In this document: positions 51,030-62,700 of the stretch, piece by piece | How the letters are laid out: each line of letters opens with the position of its first letter | How positions within the stretch are numbered: the first letter of the stretch is position 1 | Source of the DNA: Harmonia axyridis | Lineage: Eukaryota; Arthropoda; Insecta; Coleoptera; Coccinellidae | NCBI RefSeq assembly: GCF_914767665.1 | Contig: NC_059508.1 | Location: 22,976,001-23,040,000, forward strand | DNA length: 64,000 nt | Reading direction: 5' to 3' | Notes under the pieces: model-generated | The model's input: only the letters and a program-made list of their open reading frames with translations | The model's database searches: none | What the model was told of the DNA's origin: nothing | Position numbers and translations under genes: made by a program

Positions 51030-51679
51030 ATGAGTAGGCATATGTGCTATCCAACAAAAGTATGTTCGCTTTCTTGGGTTGGCAGATCGAATGTCCCTAT
51101 TATCGGGAACAAAAAATAATTTCGGAAATTTGTACTTTGGTCGGGAGACACAAAAATAATATTAAAGTAAATATAATAATTTAACATAATTGTTATATTC
51201 CACTAAAGATCGAAATGTCGAAATATCAACAGACAATGGTTTTCTCATTACCTATGTTATAATTATCAACAGAATTTAATATTTATTTTTCAGCTTGCCA
51301 CATCTATCAGAATCAATTATAACCATATATAAGGGGTACATTTGTATTTATCTATGAATATAACCACGCTAAAAATGAAACCACGGAATGCAGATTACAG
51401 AAACCACAAAATACAAATATACCCCTAGCTACACTAGCGCCATCTATTTATCCTGTCCGCTGGACACTTTTTCAATGCGAACTGTGGACCATAGATTACA
51501 ATAAAATTAAGCTGGAAATGAAGAAACGAAATACAGATAATTTTGTGGGATTGGAATTTTTTATTTCGAGCACAGTTTAGAAACTATCTGTTCGAAAATT
51601 ATTATTATTATTATATATATTATTATTGAAATTTAATATGAGGCGCACGCGCACTTCTATATTCTACCTAATAGACTAA

Positions 51680-51814
51680 GGGCCAGTTGCACCATTTGCC
51701 TAAACATTAATTAAAAATTTAAACGTTGATTACTCTATGATTTCTCAAGAGAAATCAGAAATTAATCAATGTTTAAATTTTAATCAATGTTTAGGCAAAT
51801 GGTGCAACTGGCCC
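51680..51814. mobile_element. 135-bp MITE, copy 4
   Basis: GGGCCAGTTGCACCATTTGC...GCAAATGGTGCAACTGGCCC with CTAA to its left, the inverse of the TTAG seen beside copy 3. Confidence 0.75.
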
Positions 51815-52379
51815 CCCATATTAGGTATATGGCTCGACCTGTACATAGTTAAGAAGAAGAAAAATATTCTATGTTCGTCAACCATGATGGGTTGACACAT
51901 TGTAAGTAACCTCAGTTTAGCGAACATTCTTTCAAGAGTTACTTTATAAACAGTTGTTGAAGTGATATTTCTAGTGGAAAGTTTCATGTTTGAATAGAAA
52001 ATTGTTTGAATATGGAGGTAATTTTTTTAATACTAGCTTAGGGTTGTTTTAATTTATTCGAATCTTTTCAAATATCAGTTATATTTCATGTAGTTAGTTT
52101 TTTTTTATCGGTTTATGGATTTTCAACCATCATAACAAAAAATTTATTACAATTCATGAAATTTCGACTTTTTAGTTTGTTTTCATGTTTTCTGGAAGTC
52201 ATAGACTACTCCATTCAATGAGAAATTGCAGTTTTCCTTAGTTGAAGTTTTTCCTCGAAATCTCCTCAAGTATGGAATTTGCTTGAGACCCCTCTCTTTT
52301 TATATCTACGTAAAATTGACTGAATGAACAAAAAAATATGCGGCGCACGCGCACTTCTATATTTTACCCAATAGACAAA

Positions 52380-52514
52380 GGGCCAGTTGCACCATTTGCC
52401 TAAACATTAATTAAAAATTTAAACGTTGATTACTCTATGATTTCTCGAAAGAAATCAGAAATTAATCATTGTTTAAATTTTAATCAATGTTTAGGCAAAT
52501 GGTGCAACTTGCCC
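52380..52514. mobile_element. 135-bp MITE, copy 5
   Basis: Same element. The right end reads GCAACTTGCCC (one change). Confidence 0.75.
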
Positions 52515-53170
52515 CTAATATTAGGTATATGGCTCGATCTGTACATAGTTAAGAAGAAGAAAAATATTCTATGTTCGTCAACCATGCCGGGTTGACAAAT
52601 TGTAAGTAACCTCAGTTTAGCGAACATTCTTCAAAGAGTTACTTTATTAACAGTTGTTGAAGTGATATTTCTAGTGGAAAGTTTCATGTTTTAATAGTTA
52701 ATTGCTTGAATATGGAGGTAATTTTTTTAATACTAGCTTAGGGATATTTTCATTTATTCGAATATTTTCAAATATCAATTATATTTTATGTAGTTGGTTT
52801 TTTTTATTGGTTTATGAATTTTCAACTTTCAAAACGAAAAATTTATTACAATTCAAGAAATTTCGACTTTTTAGTTTCTTTTCATGTTTTCTGGAAGTCA
52901 TAGACTACTCCATTCAATGAGAAATTGCAGTTTTCCTTAGTTGAAGTTTTTCCTCGAAATCTCTTCAAGTATAGAGTTTGCTTGAGACCCCTCTCTTTTT
53001 ATATCTACGTAAATTTGACTGAATGAATAAAAAAATTAAGATTTTTCCGAAAAACTTTTCATAAGGTATCTATAGGAATCTCTTCAACTTATGAACTGTT
53101 CAGCTTATACTAAAGTATTGCCATATAACTGAAATTATCATCAACCAAGCTATCTGATAATGCAATAATA

Positions 53171-53286
53171 TACTGGGTGTGCCGTTTGAAATAAGAAGGT
53201 AGTAATCTGAAATTGATTAAATTTTCAGCACAAAATTATTATTAGTTTTCCATAAACAATAAGCCATCGCGGTGAATCACTCTGTA
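53171..53286. mobile_element. 116-bp MITE-like element, copy 3
   Basis: TACTGGGTGTGCCGTTTG to the CTCTGTA end. Inverse orientation of the Island A copies. Confidence 0.4.
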
Positions 53287-53478
53287 CATCATTATCATTC
53301 AGCCTTCTGCTTCCACTGAGGGATATAAATTTCGCCTTACTGGTTTATGACTGTTTTGCAATTATCTCTGGCCAAGCGTTTTTATAGACTATTTCAAGGG
53401 ACTTTGGATATACTATATACAGAAATATTATAATTTCCAAAATGATTTCCACTATTATATTGTTATTTTTTTTTTCAG

Positions 53479-53598
53479 AATCTACATTTCTTGGAGTTAA
53501 CTCAGTTAGAAGAAGAAGAGGTATTATTAATAATATATTATTTACCAATTCTAGTGAATACAAATTACCCTGTAGAGTTAAACAAAAATTTTCTGCAA
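53479..53598 (+). pseudogene. Usp10: USP10 copy 3 exon 2, 4-bp deletion
   Basis: 120 nt against 124 in copy 1. After LTQLEEEEV the frame shifts near 53521-53525 and encounters stops in the intended frame. Splice sites are intact. Confidence 0.65.
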
Positions 53599-53684
53599 GT
53601 AAGTATAGAGATCTTAAAAGAATTATTCATGGTCAATATGAATATGTAATATAATAATGAATCAACTAATATCAACTTTTTCAG

Positions 53685-54092
53685 AAAATGAGTGTAGAAA
53701 ATCTGTAATCAATTACAATGGATTATCAATTACAAAACCTTTTATCCAGAATGAGAAGACAGGAAAACATTCGAAACCTTCAACTCCCCCTAGTTCAGCT
53801 GTAAAAACAGTTGAAATTAATGCAAGAGATAATACAGAGATAATCAAAAATGATACAATTTCCAATAGGACAATTGAAAAAATTGAAAGTAGCATCTCGA
53901 ATAAAAATGAATCTAAAATTGAGGAGCCCACAGTAAATGTATGGAAAAAATCATGGGCTAGTCTATTTGATAAAGATGTTAAAACAATATCGAATGAGAA
54001 AATAGACAATAAAATTAATGATTCACATGTAACACCTTTAAAACATACAAAAGTAGTCAAAAAAATAGATTCAGCCACTCATATGTTAGGAG
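53685..54092 (+). CDS. Usp10: USP10 copy 3 exon 3 (open)
   Basis: Open throughout, encoding the linker and the VNVWKKSWASLFDKD segment. The donor ATGTTAGGAG|GTCAGT has lost the consensus G at +3. An upstream Met at 53657 belongs to the intron and is unlikely to be a true start. Confidence 0.7.
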
Positions 54093-54290
54093 GTCAGTTC
54101 AAAACCATATCTTTTTTTATATATTCATCTTACTTTCAACTAACAATTTGCTTACATCTACAGTAGATAATTATTTTACTTAGTTGAACCCATTTTACTC
54201 GATGAAAAGTGGAATGCTTTGGTTTTCACCTACAGATATCAGTGAAAATTTAAGTTTCTATCATGGTTAGTAATATTTTCAAATTTTCAG

Positions 54291-54492
54291 AATTTCTCAA
54301 GAACTATTGAATTGCTGGGACGCAAACCAGTTTTAAATCCAGGTGTTTACGAAACAAAAGTAACTTTTGTTATATAAACTCAATATTACAAGCCTTACTT
54401 GCTTGCCCACCACTTTGTAATCTCCTCAAACGGCTATCAGAGAACTTCACTCACAATGATGCACTGAAATCAATAACAATGAGTGAAAATAT
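54291..54492 (+). pseudogene. Usp10: USP10 copy 3 exon 4 (Cys kept, premature TGA)
   Basis: EFLKNY then TGA (54308-54310). Downstream NKSNFCYINSILQALLACPP retains the catalytic Cys (54368-54370). PRGL reads SRCL. The donor is GTAAGT. Confidence 0.85.
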
Positions 54493-54572
54493 GTAAGTAT
54501 AAATTAATATAATTTGCAACTTTGATTGAATAACAATTTTATATATGTATTTTTATTATTCAACTAATCCAG

Positions 54573-55530
54573 GTGTATATTTATGAATAACTTCGATAAT
54601 CTGCCCAATGTAAGACGCAAGTCACGTTCAAAAAAGAAGAACAAGAAGCAAACTTTCGTCAATATAGACAATGGCAATTCGTTTGAGGCCTCATCGTTTT
54701 ATACGATGCTAAACGAAACACGTAGCGATTCTTTCCTTGTTGAAGGCCGACAAGAAGACGCCGAAGAATTCTTGGGCCTTCTGTTGAATGGACTCAATGA
54801 TGAAATGATGGGAATAATGAAATTGATTAGCCATGACGAAAATATTCAAGCAGCTAAAAAAGAAGTGAAAATAGATGTGGATGATTGGAAAGTTATTGGT
54901 CCTAGGAACGAAGGGAATGTAACAAGAGAAATACAGATGGACAAGACACCGATTAGTGATATATTCGGAGGACTTCTCTGTTCAAGAATCCATAAAACCG
55001 GAGACGAAACTTCGGAAAATATTGAACCATTCCTAACATTGCCATTAAATATTAAGAAAGCAAATAACATAGCTCAAGCATTAGAAGGCCTTACAACCAA
55101 GAACAAACTAGAGGGTCTAACATCATCGAAAACGAAAGAAACGGTTGAAGCATGGCAGCAAGTGATGATAGAGAAGTTGCCTGTAGTTTTAGTATTACAT
55201 TTGAAATGCTTCGAATACAGAATGAATGGCTGCACTGAAATAATGAAGACTATAGAATTTCCCATCAATCTGCAGATTGATTCTAAAATATTATCTGGAA
55301 GGACGAATACTTCAGCGGAGAGACAATATAAATTAATATCTGTAGTATACCATGTAGGAAAGGAGGCCAGCTATGGGCATTATATAGCAGATACTTTCCA
55401 TTCGGGGTATAATACATGGTTGAGGTTTGATGACTCTAAAATAAACAGAGTTACGGAAGAAGATGTTCTTAAACGTCAGGGAGATAGAGTTCCTTATTTA
55501 TTATTTTATCGAAGGAGTGATACGGTGTGA
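54573..55530 (+). CDS. Usp10: USP10 copy 3 exon 5 (315 codons open from internal Met)
   Basis: Acceptor AATCCAG at 54566-54572; the internal Met is at 54583. It carries GRQEDAEEF (55-63), TPISDIFGG, LPVVLVLHLK (199-208), YGHYIADTF with catalytic His 266, and RFDD (283-284), with TGA at 55528-55530. The match to the C-terminal core of USP10 is continuous and the length is as expected. If expressed alone it would be a Cys-less fragment. It is more likely a young pseudogene exon or part of a read-through transcript. Confidence 0.85.
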
Positions 55531-55677
55531 AGTGTAAAGATTCATTGATACAGTTGTTAATTTGTACAGATTAGATTTAAGGATGCTGAACATTGTAATA
55601 TTTTTCTGTTGTTTCATGAGTGATGCCATGAATTGTATTTCGGGAGAATATGATAAATTGACTATACAATGTTATAT

Positions 55678-55679
<2 letters not shown>

Positions 55680-55721
<42 letters not shown>
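55680..55721. repeat. (AT)n microsatellite downstream of USP10 copy 3
   Basis: Uninterrupted TA/AT dinucleotides, the longest of the three equivalent tracts. Confidence 0.9.
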
Positions 55722-55728
<7 letters not shown>

Positions 55729-55754
55729 AAAAATAAATATTATATTTTAATAAA

Positions 55755-57298
55755 CGAACTTTGTATGAATGTAAAATTTTGTTTGTTTTTTTGAAGAAAT
55801 TTCTTTTCCTAAAACTTAAATTAAATTTTTATAAGAACTACGATCTCAGAAAGGAAAAGAAGGTCGTCTTCGTGAAAATTCCAATAAACCATTAACAGTA
55901 TCAGCTATTTCAGGACTTTGGACTCTTTATTCCTTTTTCTTTGCTCTTGAAATCAGGTGAATTTCGCTCAATGTAATGAAAAAAACTTGACCAAACTTTA
56001 TAATTTCCCCCTGTGTTCAGCGGCGCTACGTTCTCCTACTTCTGTAATCTAGATAAATGAGGATATTTTGGAAGATCGTACCTCATGCACTCGAATCATG
56101 TAATTTTTTTTTGTTTCACAAAAATCATAAATATACCAGTCATGAACTCTGAATTAACCTATATCTTTAATGACCCAAAACAAAACACTCATTAATTTCC
56201 GTTTTATAACCTATTATTCCTTTTCCTGGGTCAGAACAATTTTTTTGGAGAATTCTCGTCTCTGATTACTATAAAATTTCTTTCTTCTATTGGTCATCTA
56301 ATTCACTTGAAAATCAAAACTTAGTTGAATAATTACTCAAAAAAAAGATCTGTCCAAGGTCAGATTGGATTTCTTTAAATTTTATCATCCTGGATATTAG
56401 ACATGAGAACTCAGAATATATTGAATTTCTCTCTTACTACAGTTAAAGGTCTGTGCTTATAATTTACATCTGGTGTACGCTAATAGTTTCGATTGTCTGG
56501 GATACCAACTATTCAATGGCATAGGCCTTTATTTGGTAACATTTTGGATGTTCCACCATTTACTAATGTACATGCCTAAAACCTCTAGAATTTGCTTCTG
56601 AATAAGGATTGGTCAAGTCTATTCAATTCTTTTACATTTTTAGACCTCAGATTTAAAAGAATAGAAAAATTCGTCGTTTCGCAATTCAGAATCAAACAAT
56701 AATTGACCAATGAAATAGAGTAATGTCTAGAAATGACAATGCATATGAAATATGAAAGCAAGGTTTCAAATGAATAAACTCTGCAATCGATTAAAAAGAC
56801 GGCATTAAATTTCGAATGTAGAATCTTATATTGTTATTATTAGAACTCTATATTGCTTAATTCATATGTTAGAATCTTATATTCAATTTTTATATTTTTT
56901 TATTTAAAAAATCCCAGTTCTATTCATGTTTCTTTGGACGAATACCAGATTCTACTATGAAATGAATAATTACAATTCAATTGTATCTATCAATTTCAAC
57001 ATATGTGATCTCCAATTTCAATATCTTTTTTCAATTATTCCTGAAAAGTGATCATTCAAACTTTCATTCGTAACTTCACAAATAATTAATTACTCAACTA
57101 TCTAATCATCATCAGTGAATAGTAACGAATATTCATAAATATCAACTACTCACTGAATAGAAAACTATTCACTGAATAGCTAGAAGGCTAATTTCTTAGA
57201 GTATATTCTATGTTCTAAGGTAAATTTCATAGAAAACTTCAAAAAGGATGAAAGTGTGGCGGCTTCTCATAAAGCTCCACATAGCAACAATAAACACA
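55755..57298. other. Island B intergenic DNA, nothing recognised
   Basis: Reverse complement of the intergenic stretch between USP10 exon 5 and the tRNA-like segment in Island A. No gene or RNA was supported. Confidence 0.6.
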
Positions 57299-57381
57299 GC
57301 ATTCGGTAGCCTAGACGTTAAGAGGTAGAATCACTCACCGAGATGCGACAAGGTGCCGGGTTCGAGTCCCGGCGGCTCCCG
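57299..57381 (+). promoter_or_regulatory. tRNA-like Pol III promoter segment, copy d
   Basis: A box TAGCCTAGACGTTAAGAGG and B box GGTTCGAGTCC are both intact. The first TTTT downstream is at 57687-57690, again about 390 nt from the start. Confidence 0.7.
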
Positions 57382-57400
57382 ATAATAATAAATTCCCCAA

Positions 57401-57476
57401 GCGTCTGTGACACGGCACACAGAATTATACCAAAGTCACACTGATGAGTCCGGTGTGTGTGCCAGGGACGAAACGC
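57401..57476 (+). ncRNA. Hammerhead ribozyme, type III, copy d
   Basis: Core and all three stems are intact. The only visible difference from copy c within the ribozyme is GGCACACAGA for GGCACACACA in loop I, which shortens loop-loop complementarity from 10 to 8 nt. Confidence 0.85.
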
Positions 57477-58127
57477 ATAAGTAGGCATATGTGCTATCCA
57501 ACAAAAGTATGTTCGCTTTCTTGGGTTGGCAGATCGAATGTCCCTATTATCGGGAACAAAAAATAATTTCGGAAATTTGTACATTGGTCGGGAGACACAA
57601 AAATAATATTAAAGTAAATATAAAAATTTAACATAATTGTTATATTCCGCTGAAGATCGAAATGTCGAAATATCAACAGAAAATGGTTTTCTCATTACCT
57701 ATGTTATAATTATCAACAGAATTCAATATTTATTTTTCAGCTTGCCACATCTATCAGCATCAATTATAACCATATATAAGGGGTACATTTGTATTCATCT
57801 ATGAATATAACCACGCTTAAAATGAAACCACGGAATGCAGATTACAGAAACCACAAAATACAAATATACCCTCTAGCTACACTAGCGCCTTCTATTTATC
57901 CTGTCCGCTGGACACTTTTTCATTGCGAACTGTGGACCATAGATTACAATGAAATTAAGCTGGAAATGAAGAAACGAAATACAGATAATTTTGTGGGATT
58001 GGAATTTTTTATTTCGAGCACAGTTTAGAAATTATCTGTTTGAAAATTATTATTATTATTATATATATTATTATTGAAATTTAATATGAGGCGCACGCGC
58101 ACTTCTATATTCTACCTAATAGACTAA

Positions 58128-58261
58128 GGGCCAGTTGCACATTTGCCTAAACATTAATTAAAAATTTAAACGTTGATTACTTTATGATTTCTCAAGAGAA
58201 ATCAGAAATTAATCAATGTTTGAATTTTAATCAATGTTTAGGCAAATGGTGCAACTGGCCC
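58128..58261. mobile_element. 135-bp MITE, copy 6
   Basis: Same element, lacking one base near its left end (GTTGCACATTTGCC). CTAA lies on both sides. Confidence 0.75.
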
Positions 58262-58826
58262 CTAATATAAGGTATATGGCTCGACCTGTACATAGTTAAG
58301 ACGAAGAAAAATATTCTATGTTCGTCAACCATGCCGGGTTGACAAATTGTAAGTAACCTCAGTTTAGCGAATATTCTTCCAAGAGTTACTTTATAAACAG
58401 TTGTTGAAGTGATATTTCTAGTGGAAAGTTTCATGTTTAAATAAAAAATTGTTTGAATATGGAGGTCATTTTTTTAATACTAGCTTAGGGTTGTTTTAAT
58501 TTATTCGAATATTTTCAAATATCAGTTATATTTCATGTAGTTAGTTTTTTTTTATTGGTTTATGGATTTTCCACCATCATAACGAAAAATTTATTACAAT
58601 TCATGAAATTTCGACTTTTGAGTTTCTTTTCATGTTTTCTGGAAGTCATAGACTACTCCATTCAATGAGAAATTGCAGTTTTCCTCAGTTGAAGTTTTTC
58701 CTCGAAAACTCCTTAAGTATAGAATTTGCTTGAGACCCCTCTCTTTTTATATCTACGTAAAATTGACTGAATGAACAAAAAAATATGCGGCGCACGCGCA
58801 CTTCTATATTTCACCCAATAGACAAA

Positions 58827-58961
58827 GAGCCAGTTGCACCATTTGCCTAAACATTAATTAAAAATTTAAACGTTGATTACTCTATGATTTCTCAAGAGAA
58901 ATCAGAAATTAATCAATGTTTAAATTTTAATCAATGTTTAGGAAAATGGTGCAACTTGCCC
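58827..58961. mobile_element. 135-bp MITE, copy 7
   Basis: Same element with a GAGCC left end and GCAACTTGCCC right end. Confidence 0.75.
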
Positions 58962-59615
58962 CTAATATTAGGTATATGGCTCGACCTGTACATAGTTAAG
59001 AAGAAGAAAAATATTCTATGCTCGTCAACCATGCCAGGTTGACAAATTGTAAGTAACCTCAGTTCAGCGAACATTCTTCCAAGAGTTACTTCTTAAACAG
59101 TTGTTGAAGTGATATTTCTAGTGGAAAGTTTCATGTTTAAATAGTTAATTGTTTGAATATGGGGGTAATTTTTTTAATACTAGCTTAGGGTTATTTTCAT
59201 TTATTCGAATATTTTCGAATATCAGTTATATTTCATGTAGTTATTTTTTTATTGGTTTATGAATTTTCAACTCTCTTAACGAAAAATTTATTACAATTCA
59301 AGAAATTTCGACTTTTTAGTTTCTTTTCATTTTTTCTGGAAGTCATAGACTACTCCATTCAATGAGAAATTGCAGTTTTCTTTAGTTGAAGTTTCTCCTC
59401 GAAAACTCTTCAAGAATAGAGTTTGCTTGAGACCCCTCTCTTTTTATATCTACGTAAAATTGACTGAACGAATAAAAAAATATAGATTTTTCCAAAAAAC
59501 TTTTCATTAGATATCTATAGGAATCTCTCCAACTTATGAACTGTTCAGCTTATACTCAAGTATTGCCATATTGCTGAAATTATCATCAACCAAGCTATCT
59601 TATAATGCAATCATA

Positions 59616-59731
59616 TACTGGGTGTGCCGTTTGAAATAAGTAGGTAGTAATCTGAAATTGTTAAAATTTTCAGCAGAAAATTATTATTAGTTTTCCATAG
59701 ACAATAAGCCATCGCGGTGAATCACCCTGTA
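59616..59731. mobile_element. 116-bp MITE-like element, copy 4
   Basis: Full length (TACTGGGTGTGCCG to CCCTGTA). The island ends about 20 bp beyond it. Confidence 0.4.
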
Positions 59732-59753
59732 CATCATTATCATTATCATTAGA

Positions 59754-62700
59754 GTGTCAAGCTTTCGTCCCTGTGCAATACGATGAAAAGTGTTAGAATG
59801 AGAAACATTGAAGAAAATAACAAACGAATGAAATCAACAGTAGAAGTCAGTCGAGCATTTGTGGTTACAGCAGCAATTGACCTTACCACGTGGGAGATTA
59901 TAGCTACCTGCGTGACATCCGAGTCCATGAAAATCAACAATGTGGAATGGCTTACTTGGATAATTGTTCATCAAAAAGAAAAAAGAGAATGAAAACAAAC
60001 CCTTGTGGTTTATTTAGACACGTGTGTCAAGCTTTCGTCCCTGTGCAATACGATGAAAAGTGTTAGAATGAGAAACATAAAAGGAAATAACAAACAAATG
60101 AAATCAACAACAGAAGTCAGTCGTGCATTTGTGGTTACAGCAGCAATTGACCTTACCACGTGGGAGATTATAGCTACCTGCGTGACATCCGAGTCCAAGA
60201 AAATCAACAATGTGGAATGGCTTACTTGGATAATTGTTCATTAAACAAAAAGAAGGGAATAAGAACAGTCCCTCATAACAAAGTGGTTTCCTTAGACACA
60301 TGTGTCAAGCTTTCGTCCCTGTGCAATACGATGAAAATTGTTAGAATGAGAAACATAGAAGGAAATAACAAACAAATGAAATCAACAACAGAAGTCAATC
60401 GTGCATTCGTGGTTACAGCAGCAATGGACCTTACCACGTGGGAGATTATAGCTACCTGCGTGACATCCGAGTCCAAGAAAATCCACAATGTGGAATGGCT
60501 TACTTGGATAATTGTTCATTAAACAAAAAGAAGGGAATAAGAACAGTCCCTTAAACCAAAGTGGTTTCCTTGGACACGTGGGTCAAGCTTTCGTTCCCAA
60601 GCAATACGATGAAAAGTGTTAGAATGAGAAACATTGAAGAAAATAACAAACGAATGAAATCAACAACAGAAGTCAGTCGAGCATTTGTGGTTACAGCAGC
60701 AATTGACCTCACCACGTGGGAGATTATAGCTACCTGCGTGACATCCGAGTCCAAGAAAATCAACAATGTGGAATGGCTTACTTGGATAATTGTTCATCAA
60801 AAAGAAAAAAAGGAATGAGAACAAACCCTTGTGGTTTCCTTAGACACGTGTGTCAAGCTTTCGTCCCTGAGCAATACGATGAAAAGTGTTAGAATGAGAA
60901 ACATAGAAGGAAATAACAAACAAATGAAATTAACAACAGAAGTCAGTCATGCATTTGTGGTTACAGCAGCAATTGACCTTACCACGTGGAAGATTATAGC
61001 TAGCTGCGTGACATCCTAGTCCAAGAAAATCAACAATGTGGAATGGGAATAAGAACAGTCCCTCATACCAATGTGGCTTCCTTAGACACGTAAGTCAAGC
61101 TTTCGTCCCTGTGCAATACGATAAAAAGTGTTAGAATGAGAAACATAGAAGGAAAAAGCAAACAAATGAAATCAACAACAGAAGTCAGTCGTGCATTTGT
61201 GGATACAGCAGCAATTGACCTTACCACGTGGGAGATTATAGCTAACTGCGTGACATCCGAGTCCAAGAAAATCAACAATGTGGAATGGCTTACTTGGATA
61301 ATTGTTCATTAAACAAAAAGAAGGGAATAAGAACAGTCCTTATACCAAAGTTGTTTCCTTAGACACGTGGGTCAAGCTTTCGTCCCTGTGCAATACGATG
61401 AAAAGTGTTAGAATGAGAAACATTGAAGAAAATACCAAACGAATGAAATCAACAACAGAAGTCAGTCGAGCATTTGTGGTTACAGCAGCAATTGACCTCA
61501 TCACGTGTGAGATTATAGCTACCTGCGTGACATCCGAGTCCAAGGAAATCAACAATGTGGAATGGCTTACTTGGATAATTGTTAATTAAACAAAAAGAAG
61601 GGAATAAGAACAGACCCTTATACCAATGTGATTTCTTTAGACACGTGTGTCAAGCTTTCGTCCCTGTGCAATACGATGAGAAGTGTTAGAATGAAAAACA
61701 TTGAAGGAAATAACAAACAAATGAACTCAACAACAGAAGTCAGTCGTGCATTTGTGGTTACAGCAGCAATTGACCTTACCACGTGGGAGATTATAGCTAC
61801 CTGCGTGACATCCGAGTCTAAGAAAATCAACAATGTGGAAAGGCTTATTTTGATAATTGTTCATTAAACAAAAAGAAGGGAATAAGCACAGTCCCTTATA
61901 CCAAATTGGTTTCCTTAGACACGTGTGTCAAGCTTTCGTCCCTGTGCAATACGATGAAAAGTGTTAGAATGAGAAACATTGAAGAAAATAACAAACGAGT
62001 GAAATCAACAACAGAAGTCAGTCGTGCATTTGTGGTTACAGCAGCAATTGACCTTGACACGTGGGAGATAATAGCTACCTGCGTGACATCGTAGTCCAAG
62101 AAAATCAACAATGTAGAATGGCTCACTTGGATAATTGTTCATCAAAATGAAAAAAGGGAATAAGAACAGTCCCTTATACCAAAGTGGTTTCCTTAGACAT
62201 GTGTGTCAAGCTTTCGTCCCTGTGCAATACGACGAAAAGTGTTAGAATGTGAAACATTGAAGAAAATAACAAACAAATGAAATCAACAACAGAAGTCAGT
62301 CGTGCATTTGTGGTTACAGCAGCAATTGACCTTACCACGTGGGAGATTATAGCTACCTGCGTGACATCCGAGTCCAAGAAAATCAACATTGTGGAATGGC
62401 TCACTTGGATAATTGTTCATCAAAATGAAAAAAGGGAATAAGAACAGTCCCTTATACCAAAGTGGTTTCCTTAGACACGTGTGTCAAGCTTTCGTCCCTG
62501 TGCAATACGATGAAAAGTGTTAGAATGTGAAACATTGAAGAAAATAACAAACGAATGAAATCAACAACAGAAGTCAGTCGTGCATTTGTGGTTACAGCAG
62601 CAATTGACCTAACCACGTGGGAGGTTATAGCTCCCTGCGTGACATCCGAGTCCAAGAAAATCAACAATGTGGAATGGCTTACTTGGATAATTGTTCATCA

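Larger units (their letters stand above)
51642..53045. repeat. ~700-bp tandem duplication in Island B
   Basis: Inverse equivalent of 35222-36620. The MITEs at 51680 and 52380, and GGCGCACGCGCAC at 51642 and 52342, are 700 bp apart. No gene was recognised. Confidence 0.8.
53479..55530 (+). pseudogene. Usp10: USP10-like deubiquitinase, copy 3 (disabled upstream, last exon open)
   Basis: Exon 2 53479-53598, exon 3 53685-54092, exon 4 54291-54492, exon 5 54573-55530 (1688 nt spliced). Phases join correctly (A|AA, G|AA, AT|G). USP10 proteins cleave ubiquitin from substrates; the human protein acts in the cytoplasm, for example with G3BP. Catalytic Cys TGT is at 54368-54370, His and Asp boxes in exon 5. 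Lesions: the 4-bp deletion in exon 2 shared with copy 2, and TGA at 54308-54310 in exon 4 at the codon that is TAA in copy 2 and AAA in copy 1. The exon 3 donor is GTCAGT instead of GTGAGT. Two AATAAA signals follow exon 5 (55732, 55749). The N-terminal exons were not found. Confidence 0.85.
58090..59495. repeat. ~700-bp tandem duplication, second Island B copy
   Basis: MITEs at 58128 and 58827, and GGCGCACGCGCAC at 58090 and 58789, are about 699 bp apart. No gene was recognised. Confidence 0.8.
49629..59753. other. Island B: inverted counterpart of Island A
   Basis: Reverse complement of Island A material: a partial unit (49629-51679), one whole unit (about 51680-58127), and a partial third (58128-59753). 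The hammerhead cores recur 6447 bp apart. The left joint is ATTTGTTT to ACCTCATGCACTCG; the right joint is ATTATCATTATCATTAG to AGTGTCAAGCTTTCG. USP10, the tRNA-like segments and the hammerheads are all on the + strand. Confidence 0.85.

Noticed and set aside
54180..54265. Possible extra exon between USP10 exons 3 and 4 (flanked by CTACAG and GTTAGT).
   Set aside because: In the required phase all three copies contain a TAG, whereas direct joining of exons 3 and 4 gives a continuous match to the USP10 segment before the Cys box.
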